DNA from: Alphaproteobacteria bacterium
Lineage (GTDB): Bacteria > Pseudomonadota > Alphaproteobacteria > Reyranellales > Reyranellaceae
Length of the DNA stretch: 5,772 bases
NCBI GenBank assembly: GCA_013290035.1
Contig: JABCYT010000262.1
Coordinates: 1 to 5,772, forward strand
Direction: 5' to 3'
The notes beneath the pieces were generated by a model, which saw only the letters and a list, made by a program, of their open reading frames with translations, did not search any database and was not told the DNA's origin. The translations under genes were made by a program, and so were the position numbers. Shown one piece after another: positions 1 through 5,676 of this stretch; the stretch's first letter is position 1, and each line of letters begins with the position of its first letter.

Positions 1-51
1 GAGGACGACGCGGTGCTGCGCGCCGCCCGGCGCAAGCAGGCGGCGGAATAG
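1..51 (+). CDS. C-terminal end of an unidentified protein (5' truncated by window)
   Basis: Frame 1 is open from the first base and ends at TAG (49-51), giving the tail EDDAVLRAARRKQAAE. Sixteen residues are too few to identify a family. The tail is charged and rich in Ala and Arg, as expected for a soluble C-terminal helix. The stop lies 24 nt before the next plus-strand ATG, and a strong Shine-Dalgarno sequence sits in the gap, so the two genes are probably co-transcribed. This reading is inferred from frame, spacing and composition only. A chance open frame of this length cannot be excluded. Confidence 0.5.
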   Translation, partial: EDDAVLRAARRKQAAE

Positions 52-61
52 CGACACCGAC

Positions 62-67
62 GGGAGG
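62..67 (+). promoter_or_regulatory. Strong ribosome binding site of the SAF-domain oxidoreductase
   Basis: GGGAGG, followed by AAACAACA and then ATG at 76, is a near-consensus Shine-Dalgarno sequence at ideal spacing. It supports the Met at 76 over later in-frame Met codons such as residue 6. Confidence 0.75.
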
Positions 68-75
68 AAACAACA

Positions 76-1440
76 ATGAGTCTCCATGGCATGCTTCTGG
101 CGCGCGCGGCCGAAGGCAATCCGCTGCGCATCGGCGTGATCGGCGCCGGCAAGTTCGGCTCCATGTATCTGTCGCAGATCCCGACGACGCCCGGGATTCA
201 TCTCCTGGGCATCGCCGATCTCTCGCCATCGAAGGCGAGAGAGAACCTGGCGCGGCTGGGCTGGAAACCCGAGGTCACCGCGGCCGGCTCGCTCGCCGAG
301 GCGCGCCGTCACGGCAACACCCATCTCTCCGACGATTGGTGCGCTTTGGTCAGCCATCCCGAGATCGACGTCATCGTCGAGGCCACGGGCGATCCGATCG
401 CCGCCGTCGAGCACGCGCTGGCAGCCTTCGAGCACGGCAAGAGCGTGGTCATGGTCACGGTCGAGGCCGACGCCTTCTGCGGCCCGCTGCTGGCCAAGCG
501 CGCGGCCGCGGCCGGCGTGATCTATAGCCTGGCTTACGGCGACCAGCCGGCGCTGATCTGCGAGCTGGTCGACTGGGCGCGCACCTCCGGCTTCGAGGTG
601 ACGGCGGCGGGGCGCGGCCACAAATGGCTGCCGCACTACGCGCAATCGACGCCCGAGACGGTGTGGAAATACTGGGGCCTCACCGAGGAGCAGGCCAAGC
701 GCGGCGGGCTCAACCCCAAGATGTTCAACTCCTTCCTCGACGGCTCCAAGCCCGCCATCGAGAGCACCGCGGTGGCCAACGCCACCGGCCTCACGCCGGC
801 GCCGGACGGCCTCGCCTTCCCGCCCTGCGCCGTCGAGGACCTGCCGTTCGTCATGCGCCCGGCCTCCGAGGGCGGCCATCTGCATCACAAGGGCCAGGTC
901 GAATGCGCGAGCTCGCTCGAGCGCGACGGCCGCGCCATTCCCTACGAGATCCGCAAGGGCGTGTGGGTCGTGTTCGAGGCGGCGACCGAGTACCAGAAGA
1001 ACTGCTTCGAGGAGTACATGCTGTGCACCGATCCGTCGGGCCGCTACTCCGTGATGTACAAGCGCTGGCACCTGATCGGCCTGGAGGTCGGCATGTCGGT
1101 CGCCTCGATCGGCCTGCGCAAGGAGCCGACCGGCTGCGCCATCGGCTTCCATGCCGACGTGATCGCCACCGCCAAGCGCGACTTGAAGGCGGGCGAAATA
1201 CTCGACGGCGAAGGCGGCTATACGGTTTACGGCAAGCTGTTCCCGGCCGAGAAATCGACCGGCCTCGGCAGCCTGCCGCTGGGCCTCGCCCACAACGTCA
1301 AACTCCTGAAGCCCATCAAGGCCGGCCAGTCGCTGACCTACGCCGACGTGGCGATGGATGAGCAGCTGACGGCGGTGAAGCTGCGCCGCGAGATGGAGCA
1401 GGCCTTCGCCCCGGCGGCAGCGAAGATCGCGGCGCAGTAG
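76..1440 (+). CDS. Homoserine-dehydrogenase-like NAD(P) oxidoreductase with C-terminal SAF-type domain
   Basis: This 454-residue protein belongs to the predicted homoserine dehydrogenase-like family (COG4091 type). Residues about 17-110 form a Rossmann fold. The dinucleotide-binding loop is G23-A-G25-K-F-G28 in the segment RIGVIGAGKFGSMY. An acidic residue, D48 in GIADLSP, lies at the end of the second strand and suggests NAD(H) preference. VIVEATGDP (about 99-107) closes the cofactor domain. The middle (about 110-355) would hold the catalytic part. Residues about 364-425 (KRDLKAGEILDGEG, then LLKPIKAGQSLTYADV) resemble an SAF/antifreeze-like domain, as found in altronate and galactarate dehydratases and in sialic acid synthases. 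GGGAGG at 62-67, 8 nt before the ATG, fixes the start. The true substrate is unknown. True homoserine dehydrogenases carry an ACT domain or none, so threonine/methionine synthesis should not be assumed. Relatives of this type are often found in carbohydrate or acid-sugar catabolic clusters (inference). No truncation is seen. Confidence 0.85.
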   Translation: MSLHGMLLARAAEGNPLRIGVIGAGKFGSMYLSQIPTTPGIHLLGIADLSPSKARENLARLGWKPEVTAAGSLAEARRHGNTHLSDDWCALVSHPEIDVIVEATGDPIAAVEHALAAFEHGKSVVMVTVEADAFCGPLLAKRAAAAGVIYSLAYGDQPALICELVDWARTSGFEVTAAGRGHKWLPHYAQSTPETVWKYWGLTEEQAKRGGLNPKMFNSFLDGSKPAIESTAVANATGLTPAPDGLAFPPCAVEDLPFVMRPASEGGHLHHKGQVECASSLERDGRAIPYEIRKGVWVVFEAATEYQKNCFEEYMLCTDPSGRYSVMYKRWHLIGLEVGMSVASIGLRKEPTGCAIGFHADVIATAKRDLKAGEILDGEGGYTVYGKLFPAEKSTGLGSLPLGLAHNVKLLKPIKAGQSLTYADVAMDEQLTAVKLRREMEQAFAPAAAKIAAQ

Positions 1441-1444
1441 TCTT

Positions 1445-1509
1445 CCGGGACCGCGGGCCTCCAGGCCCGCTCGTGACTCATGATGCGGGCCTGGAGGCCC
1501 GCGGTCCGG
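1445..1509. repeat. Nested inverted repeat, REP/BIME-like, between convergent genes
   Basis: Positions 1448-1470 and 1485-1507 are exact 23-nt inverted copies separated by a 14-nt spacer. A further 2 bp (CC/GG) pair beyond a one-base bulge. Each copy is itself an interrupted palindrome: GCGGGCCT-CC-AGGCCCGC at 1453-1470 and GCGGGCCT-GG-AGGCCCGC at 1485-1502. The DNA can therefore fold as one long hairpin or as two adjacent short ones. It lies 4 nt after one stop codon and 8 nt before the stop of the convergent globin gene. No T-run follows on either strand, so a simple intrinsic terminator is unlikely, although the RNA could still block 3' exonucleases. The architecture matches repetitive extragenic palindromes in inverted pairs. 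Whether other copies exist in the genome cannot be seen here. Confidence 0.75.
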
Positions 1510-1517
1510 CAAGACGC

Positions 1518-1916
1518 CTACGCCGCCGTCATCACCCCGGCCAGCGCCGTATAAGTGTCCGTCCACGCTGCCTTCACCTCCGGCGTGAAATCCGGCCCGA
1601 GGCCCTTCTCCAGGGTCCATAGCAGGGCGGCGCCGACCGGTGCGTAATGCGCGGCGGTCACGCCGTAGCCCTTGTGGCGCTTGCCGAGGTCCTGCACGGC
1701 GGGAAGGATGGCGTCGAGCTTGTGCAGGCTGCCGACGGCGGTGCCCAGCATGCCCATCAGCTTCTTCTTCTGCTCGGTCAGGTCCTGTGGAAACATCGGG
1801 CGCACATCGGGCGCGATCTCGAAAAGGCGGTCGTAGAAAAGGTCGGCGGCGGTGCCGGCGATCGGTACGACCTTCTTGAAGCTCGTCTGAACCAGTTCGA
1901 TCTGCTGCGGTGTCAC
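1518..1916 (-). CDS. Single-domain bacterial globin
   Basis: This is a 132-residue heme protein of the flavohemoglobin/Vitreoscilla-hemoglobin globin type, without a reductase domain. Visible landmarks, numbered from the GTG start, match the Hmp globin domain: B10 Tyr28 in LFYDRLF, CD1 Phe42 in RPMF, the probable E7 Gln49 in TEQKKKL, the proximal F8 His81 in GKRHKGYG, and Tyr90 in AAHYAPVG. Tyr-B10 with Gln-E7 is typical of tight O2 binding and NO dioxygenation. Lacking an FAD/NAD domain, the protein would need a separate reductase if it detoxifies NO. GTG at 1916 is chosen because GGGAGAG stands about 7-8 nt upstream and the protein then begins TPQQIELV, as globins do. An upstream ATG at 1967 would add 17 unlikely residues and sits 3 nt from the def stop. 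It is the last gene of the probable argB-def-globin unit, 54 nt after def. Confidence 0.88.
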   Translation of the reverse strand: MTPQQIELVQTSFKKVVPIAGTAADLFYDRLFEIAPDVRPMFPQDLTEQKKKLMGMLGTAVGSLHKLDAILPAVQDLGKRHKGYGVTAAHYAPVGAALLWTLEKGLGPDFTPEVKAAWTDTYTALAGVMTAA

Positions 1917-1920
1917 GGTA

Positions 1921-1942
1921 CTCTCTCCCGGGTTGAGCCGGG
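1921..1942 (-). promoter_or_regulatory. Globin ribosome binding site partly enclosed in a small hairpin
   Basis: Read on the minus strand, CCCGG (1942-1938), a 6-nt loop and CCGGG (1931-1927) form a 5-bp GC stem. Its 3' arm overlaps the first G residues of the Shine-Dalgarno sequence GGGAGAG (1929-1923), which lies ahead of the GTG at 1916. The SD decides the start codon. The stem could damp translation, but it is short and regulation is inference only. Confidence 0.4.
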
Positions 1943-1970
1943 GTGTATGCCGCAACTTCCGTGCCACGGT

Positions 1971-2546
1971 CTACAGTGTGTGGGCGGGATCTGTCGCTTC
2001 GTGGATAGAAGCCGGCTTGCCCTCGGCCCCCTCGCGCTCCTTCTCCTTGCGGGCCTTGAGAAGCTTGCGCAGGATCATGTTGCGCTTGAGCGCTGAGATG
2101 TGGTCGATGAACAGGATGCCGTCGAGATGGTCGATCTCGTGCTGCACGCAGGTGGCCAAAAGCCCCTCGCACGCCATCTCCTGCGCGACGCCGTCGCGAT
2201 CGAGATAGCGCACCTTGACCTTGGCCGGGCGGACCACCTCGGAATAGTGCTCGGGCACCGAGAGGCAGCCTTCCTCGTAGCTCACATCCTCGTCCGAGGC
2301 CTCGACGATCTCCGGGTTGGCCATCAGCAGCGGGCCGGTCTTGACCTCCTCGCGGTCGATATCGAGCACGATCACCCGCTTCAGCACGCCGACCTGCGGC
2401 GCCGCGAGGCCAATGCCCGGCGCGGCGTACATCGTCTCCAGCATCTCGTCCATCAGGCGGCGCACGTCGGCGTCGACCGTTTCGACCGGCTTGGACTTCT
2501 TCTTGAGGCGCGGATCGGGCGCCGTGAGGATGGGCAAAAGGGCCAT
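1971..2546 (-). CDS. def: Peptide deformylase
   Basis: The enzyme removes the formyl group from the N-terminal Met of nascent proteins, in the cytoplasm at the ribosome exit. At 191 residues it has a slightly long but ordinary bacterial length. All three family motifs are intact: motif I GIGLAAPQ (44-51), motif II EGCLS (92-96) with metal ligand Cys94, and motif III QHEIDHLDG (135-143) with ligands His136 and His140 and catalytic Glu137. This is the complete Fe/Zn site of an active type I enzyme. The C-terminal region (about 160-191) is charged, KARKEKEREG followed by a short tail, as in many Gram-negative forms. It follows argB by 60 nt and precedes the globin by 54 nt. fmt, the usual partner of def, is not adjacent, so another def next to fmt may exist elsewhere. 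No Shine-Dalgarno sequence is visible within 20 nt of the ATG. Confidence 0.96.
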   Translation of the reverse strand: MALLPILTAPDPRLKKKSKPVETVDADVRRLMDEMLETMYAAPGIGLAAPQVGVLKRVIVLDIDREEVKTGPLLMANPEIVEASDEDVSYEEGCLSVPEHYSEVVRPAKVKVRYLDRDGVAQEMACEGLLATCVQHEIDHLDGILFIDHISALKRNMILRKLLKARKEKEREGAEGKPASIHEATDPAHTL

Positions 2547-2552
2547 GGCGTC

Positions 2553-2581
2553 TAAATATGCAATGAAATCAGGCGTTTCAA
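2553..2581 (-). promoter_or_regulatory. Weak candidate promoter in the argB-def gap
   Basis: On the minus strand TTGAAA (2581-2576) is followed after 17 nt by TATTTA (2558-2553). The -35 matches consensus at 5 of 6 positions, the -10 at only 3 of 6 and without its final T. Shifted by 2 nt, CATATT is a better -10 but leaves a 15-nt spacer. The block is noticeably A+T-rich for this window. Transcription would start at or next to the def ATG, which itself lacks an SD. Chance similarity is quite possible. Confidence 0.25.
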
Positions 2582-2606
2582 GGCCCTTTGGTACCCCGAA
2601 GGCCGG

Positions 2607-3521
2607 TCAGTTGCGCGTCACCATCGTCCCGACGCCGGCCTCGGTGAACACTTCCAGCAGCAGGGCATGGGGCACCCTGCCGTCCATGATGACGGCGGCC
2701 TCGACGCCGCTATTCACCGCATCGATGCAGTTCTCGACCTTGGGGATCATGCCGCCGGAGATCGTGCCGTCGGCGATCAGGGCGCGCGCCTGCTCGACCG
2801 TCATGTCCCCGATGAGCTGGCCGTTCTTGTCCAGGACACCCGGCACGTCGGTCAGGAATAGCAGCCGCTTGGCCCGCATGGCGCCGGCGATGGCGCCGGC
2901 CGAGGTGTCGGCATTGATGTTGTAGGTGAGCTCGTCGTCGACGCCGAAGCCGATCGGCGCCACCACGGGAATGACATCGGCGCGGCGCAGCTGCTCCAGC
3001 ACCATGACATTGATCTTGGCGGGCTCGCCCACCTGCTTGAGATCGACCTTGAGGAGCTCGCCGGTCTTGGGGTCGCGCATCTCCTGGACCTTGCGCGCCA
3101 GGATCAGGTTGCCGTCCTTGCCGCAGATGCCGACGGCGATGCCGCCGCATTCGTTGATGTCGGCCACGATCGCCTTGTTGATCGAGCCGGCCAGCACCAT
3201 TTCGACGATCTCCATGGTCGCCGCATCGGTCACGCGCAGGCCGTTGACGAAGGTGCTTTTCAGCCCGACCCGCTCCAGCATCTTGTTGATCTGCGGGCCG
3301 CCGCCATGGACGACGATGGGGTTCATGCCGACCTGCTTCATCAGCACGACGTCGCGCGCCACGAGGTCGCCGAGCTTCGGATCGGTCATGGCGTGGCCGC
3401 CATACTTCACCACGAAGGTGGCGTCGTTGTGCCGGCGCATGTAGGGCAGCGCCTTGGAGATGGTCTCCGCCATGCGGATGAGCCGCCTCTGCTCCCTGTC
3501 GCTCTGAACCGGCTCGGCCAT
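2607..3521 (-). CDS. argB: Acetylglutamate kinase (N-acetyl-L-glutamate 5-phosphotransferase)
   Basis: The enzyme phosphorylates N-acetylglutamate with ATP, the second step of arginine biosynthesis, in the cytoplasm. The 304-residue length is normal. Amino-acid-kinase motifs occur in order: [10 protein letters not shown] with Lys39 and Gly41-Gly42, VVHGGGPQI with the glycine loop 73-75, NGLRVTD with substrate-binding Arg96, NINADTSAG (201-209) with catalytic Asp205, the nucleotide loop [10 protein letters not shown] (220-229), and GGMIPK ending in Lys261. The N-terminal helix (about 9-30, ending SKALPYMRR) is the extra helix of hexameric, arginine-inhibited enzymes. Feedback inhibition by arginine is therefore likely (family knowledge). 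The start is less certain than the gene: the best SD-like string, GAGGA, lies only about 2 nt from the ATG at 3521. A later Met (residue 17) would cut into the helix. It heads the minus-strand unit with def and the globin. Confidence 0.97.
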   Translation of the reverse strand: MAEPVQSDREQRRLIRMAETISKALPYMRRHNDATFVVKYGGHAMTDPKLGDLVARDVVLMKQVGMNPIVVHGGGPQINKMLERVGLKSTFVNGLRVTDAATMEIVEMVLAGSINKAIVADINECGGIAVGICGKDGNLILARKVQEMRDPKTGELLKVDLKQVGEPAKINVMVLEQLRRADVIPVVAPIGFGVDDELTYNINADTSAGAIAGAMRAKRLLFLTDVPGVLDKNGQLIGDMTVEQARALIADGTISGGMIPKVENCIDAVNSGVEAAVIMDGRVPHALLLEVFTEAGVGTMVTRN

Positions 3522-3545
3522 TTCCTCGGACCCTGAGTTGGCAAA

Positions 3546-3571
3546 AGCCCTCTCCGTGGCGGGAGAGGGCT
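3546..3571 (-). terminator. Terminator-like GC hairpin with short T-run in the argB leader
   Basis: AGCCCTCTCC (3546-3555) pairs perfectly with GGAGAGGGCT (3562-3571) over a 6-nt loop. On the minus strand the stem is followed by TTTGCC, a short T-run, and the argB ATG comes 24 nt later. No minus-strand gene lies upstream to be terminated. If the promoter lies just upstream (see 3580-3585), the hairpin would be the very 5' end of the argB mRNA. It could then act as an attenuator, a stability element, or simply a member of an intergenic palindrome family. The stem is certain; the function is inferred. Confidence 0.5.
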
Positions 3572-3579
3572 AAGGCGGC

Positions 3580-3585
3580 ATCATA
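3580..3585 (-). promoter_or_regulatory. Possible -10 element of argB in the divergent intergenic region
   Basis: Minus-strand TATGAT matches TATAAT at 5 of 6 positions and lies in the only A+T-rich patch (TCATATATCA, 3581-3590) of the 117-bp region between divergent argB and the dioxygenase gene. No good -35 stands 17 nt upstream. Transcription would begin near 3573, directly before the hairpin. The same patch also offers TATATC on the plus strand for the divergent gene. Confidence 0.3.
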
Positions 3586-3638
3586 TATCAGGCGGGCGGC
3601 GGATAGAAGAAGCGGTCGCGGCGCGGCAGGATGTCCCC

Positions 3639-4310
3639 ATGATCGACACCGAATCCCTCGCCAATCGCGGCTTCACCGTGGCGCCCGGCCTGATCGGGCC
3701 CGACCAGTGCCGGGCGCTGGCGACCCTGTGGCCCGAGCAGGCCCGTTTTCGCAAGCACATCGTCATGCAGCGCCACGGCTATGGGCAGGGCGAATACCAG
3801 TATTTCACCTATCCGTTGCCCAAGGCGGTCGAAGAGCTGCGCCAGGCGCTCTATCCCGAGCTGGCCGCGGTCGCCAACCGCTGGAACGCCGAGCTCGGGC
3901 GCGCCCAGCGCTTCCCGCCCACGCTGGAGGGCTGGCTGCGGCAATGTCACCAGGGCGGCCAGAAGCGGCCGACGCCGCTGCTGCTGCACTACAAGGCGGG
4001 CGATTACAACTGCCTGCACCGCGACCTCTACGGCGAGCTGGTGTTCCCGCTGCAGGCGACCGTGCTGCTGAGCGATCCCAAGCGCGATTTCAGCGGCGGC
4101 GAGTTCATGCTGGTCGAGCAGCGTCCGCGCATGCAGTCGCGCGGCGAGGTCGTGCCGCTCGGCCAGGGCGACGCGGTGATCTTCGCCGTTAACGAACGGC
4201 CGGTGAAAGGAAGCCGCGGCTTTCATCGCACGGCGATGCGCCACGGCGTCTCGAGCCTGCATCACGGCGAGCGCTTCACGCTCGGCATCATCTTCCACGA
4301 CGCGGCCTAG
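3639..4310 (+). CDS. 2-oxoglutarate/Fe(II)-dependent dioxygenase (prolyl-hydroxylase-like fold, COG3826 type)
   Basis: This 223-residue soluble protein has a double-stranded beta-helix oxygenase core in its C-terminal half. The iron-binding triad reads as His127 and Asp129 in CLHRDLYGE, then His202 in AMRHGVS. Arg212 in GERFTLGIIFH, ten residues after the distal His, is the expected 2-oxoglutarate anchor. LLLHYKAGDYN before the first motif and FSGGEFMLVEQ between the ligands are characteristic of bacterial prolyl-4-hydroxylase-like enzymes. The N-terminal half (about 1-105) is the family-specific part. The substrate is not known; hydroxylation of a protein side chain or a role in alkylation/oxidative damage response are possibilities, not conclusions. 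AGGA at 3628-3631, 7 nt before the ATG, supports the start. There is no signal peptide, so it is cytoplasmic. It is divergent from argB and 44 nt upstream of the serine hydrolase. Confidence 0.88.
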   Translation: MIDTESLANRGFTVAPGLIGPDQCRALATLWPEQARFRKHIVMQRHGYGQGEYQYFTYPLPKAVEELRQALYPELAAVANRWNAELGRAQRFPPTLEGWLRQCHQGGQKRPTPLLLHYKAGDYNCLHRDLYGELVFPLQATVLLSDPKRDFSGGEFMLVEQRPRMQSRGEVVPLGQGDAVIFAVNERPVKGSRGFHRTAMRHGVSSLHHGERFTLGIIFHDAA

Positions 4311-4319
4311 GTCCGCCCC

Positions 4320-4349
4320 TTGATGGTTCTGGAAATCCTCCGCTATAGG
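4320..4349 (+). promoter_or_regulatory. Candidate sigma70-like promoter before the serine hydrolase
   Basis: TTGATG (4320-4325), an 18-nt spacer and TATAGG (4344-4349) match consensus at 4 of 6 positions in each box. Transcription from it would start at about 4356, essentially on the ATG at 4355, which would give a leaderless message. However, the -10 overlaps AGGAAG (4347-4352), a plausible Shine-Dalgarno sequence that would be used if the gene is read from further upstream. Both cannot be the main mode, and chance similarity is possible. Confidence 0.25.
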
Positions 4350-4354
4350 AAGCC

Positions 4355-5491
4355 ATGCAGTGGAGCGGATTACTTGCGCTGGGTCTCGTGTTGGGTCCGG
4401 CCGTCGCCTGGAGCGCTCCTGACTGCGGCCCTGTCGCCAGACTCGAGGACGGGTGGACGATCGCCGCGCCGCAGGAACAGGCTCTCGATCCGGAGCCGAT
4501 CTGCGCCCTGGGTGCACGACTGACCGGCCTCAAGGACGCCAATGCACACGGGGTGGTGATCGCCCGGCACGGCGCCCTCGTCTATGAGGCGTACTTGCCG
4601 GGCGAAGACCAGCGCTGGCCGCAGAAGCACTGGAAAGAGCCGCTGGCGATGACCAACCACGATGCGCGGACGAAGCACGACGTGCAATCGATCAGCAAGA
4701 GCGTCGTTGCGTTGCTGGTGGGCGCAGCGCTCGACCGCGGTTTGTTGAAGAGCGTCGACACGCCGCTGCTCTCGCTCTTTCCCGAATACGCCGATCTGCG
4801 CACCGTCGACAAGGACCGCATCCGGGTGCGCGACCTCCTGACGATGACGAGCGGACTGCGCTGGCCGCAGAAGCCGTATCTCAGCATGTCACGACAAATG
4901 GAAGCCGCCGCGGATCCACAGCGCTTCGTGCTCGAGCAGCCGATGGTCGCGGGACCCGGCCTCAGCTGGCACTACAACAATGGCAGCGCCGAAGTTGCCG
5001 GCGCCGTCGTCAAGAAAGCGGCCGGCAAGGCCATCGACCAGTTCGCCAAAGAAGTGCTGTTCGACTCCCTGGGCATCGACGACTGGGAGTGGGGCACGAT
5101 GGCGAATGGGGACCCGGGCGCTTCGTGGGGGCTGCGCCTGCGTCTGCGCGACCTCGCCAAGATCGGCCAGCTCGTGCTCGATCGTGGTCGCTGGCACGGG
5201 CAACGCATTCTGCCCGAGACCTGGATCTCGATCATGACGGCGCCACAGATCGTGCGGCCAAAGACCACGTACGGCTTTCTGTGGTGGCTCGATCGGGAAC
5301 AGGTGAACGGCAAGGAGGTCGACATCGTCTCCGGCTACGGCTGGGGCGGCCAAGCTGTCTCGATCGTGCCAAGCCTCGGCCTGGTCGTCGCGGTCAATGC
5401 CGGCGTCTACGACTTCGACGGCCAGGGATCGCAGAACATCGCCGGCAACACCGTGCTCGACGCGGTCTTGCGGGCGACGAAGACGCAATAG
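4355..5491 (+). CDS. Exported serine hydrolase, beta-lactamase (class C)/esterase superfamily
   Basis: This 378-residue protein begins with a signal peptide: a hydrophobic run LLALGLVLGPAVA (6-18) with likely cleavage near AWSA-PD (about 18-21), so it is periplasmic or secreted. The nucleophile motif SxxK is S112-I-S-K115 in DVQSISKSVVAL. The YxN motif is Y207-N-N209 in SWHYNNGS. The KTG box is replaced by GYGWGGQ (327-333), as in many esterase or peptidase-like relatives, so penicillin hydrolysis is not expected. VRDLLTMTSGLRW (158-170) is a hallmark of this family. Cys24 and Cys50 are close to the mature N-terminus and could form a disulfide. The natural ester, amide or peptidoglycan-related substrate is unknown. 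AGGAAG at 4347-4352 precedes the ATG by only 2 nt. Spacing of 44 nt from the dioxygenase allows co-transcription. Confidence 0.9.
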   Translation: MQWSGLLALGLVLGPAVAWSAPDCGPVARLEDGWTIAAPQEQALDPEPICALGARLTGLKDANAHGVVIARHGALVYEAYLPGEDQRWPQKHWKEPLAMTNHDARTKHDVQSISKSVVALLVGAALDRGLLKSVDTPLLSLFPEYADLRTVDKDRIRVRDLLTMTSGLRWPQKPYLSMSRQMEAAADPQRFVLEQPMVAGPGLSWHYNNGSAEVAGAVVKKAAGKAIDQFAKEVLFDSLGIDDWEWGTMANGDPGASWGLRLRLRDLAKIGQLVLDRGRWHGQRILPETWISIMTAPQIVRPKTTYGFLWWLDREQVNGKEVDIVSGYGWGGQAVSIVPSLGLVVAVNAGVYDFDGQGSQNIAGNTVLDAVLRATKTQ

Positions 5492-5559
5492 GCGGCAATC
5501 GTGTCTTTGGCGATCTCGGAAATTTCCTGATAGGTTGAGGCTCGACCTGCAGCTCTTTA
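5492..5559. other. Short intergenic stretch after the serine hydrolase
   Basis: This stretch contains no gene and no convincing terminator. It holds a 10-nt perfect palindrome, GGAAATTTCC (5518-5527). A weak inverted pair follows, AGGTT and GACCT around a 7-nt spacer near 5532-5548, with a short T-containing run after it. Neither is enough to call a terminator or operator. Confidence 0.35.
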
Positions 5560-5625
5560 ATGAAGCCTGTCATCGTCATCAACGTCGTTGGTTTTTCGCC
5601 TCGCTTGCAAAACCGCATGACCTAG
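5560..5625 (+). pseudogene. 21-codon frame resembling the start of an alkaline phosphatase/pyrophosphatase-like protein, possibly a remnant
   Basis: ATG at 5560 opens MKPVIVINVVGFSPRL, then QNRMT and TAG at 5623-5625. From memory, the run INVVG followed by (L/F)(T/S)PRL is typical of the first residues of an alkaline phosphatase/nucleotide pyrophosphatase family protein of roughly 450 residues (EboF-like). Here the similarity stops after about 14 residues and the catalytic metal sites are absent. No proper Shine-Dalgarno sequence precedes the ATG; GAGG lies about 19 nt away. The segment is clearly less GC-rich than the coding DNA around it. It could be the stump of a deleted gene, a short upstream ORF for the next gene, or chance. 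The frame is the same as that of the ferritin-like gene downstream. Confidence 0.3.
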
Positions 5626-5676
5626 AATGCGGCGCCAAGCGCGGGAAAGGCCGCCTTCTTCAAGGGCGACATCGAC

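Noticed and set aside
624..1361. Plus-strand open frame of 245 codons inside the SAF-domain oxidoreductase
   Set aside because: The Arg/Gly/Pro-rich translation is typical of a shifted GC-rich frame, and the motif-bearing frame of the oxidoreductase covers it entirely.
1917..1967. Upstream ATG extension of the globin (17 extra residues)
   Set aside because: The added residues are not globin-like, no SD precedes the ATG, and a clear SD precedes the GTG at 1916.
2579..2606. Hairpin GGCCTT/GGGCC in the argB-def gap
   Set aside because: It has internal mismatches, a wobble pair and no T-run, so it is too weak to call a terminator or attenuator.
3588..4517. Minus-strand open frame of 309 codons opposite the dioxygenase and the start of the serine hydrolase
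   Set aside because: It has low-complexity Arg/Ala/Gln/Val-rich translation with no recognisable domain, and it is antisense to two genes with intact catalytic motifs and good SDs. It is a typical GC-rich shadow frame.
4889..5488. Minus-strand open frame of 199 codons opposite the serine hydrolase
   Set aside because: It is antisense to a gene with SxxK and YxN motifs and has no domain or RBS of its own.
5532..5560. Possible terminator after the serine hydrolase
   Set aside because: The stem is only about 5 bp with a G-T pair, and the following run is GCAGCTCTTTA, not a true T-tract.
5605..5628. TTGCAA and TAGAAT as a promoter for the ferritin-like gene
   Set aside because: The TAGAAT box is good but the spacer is only 12 nt, and no -35 stands at 16-18 nt.
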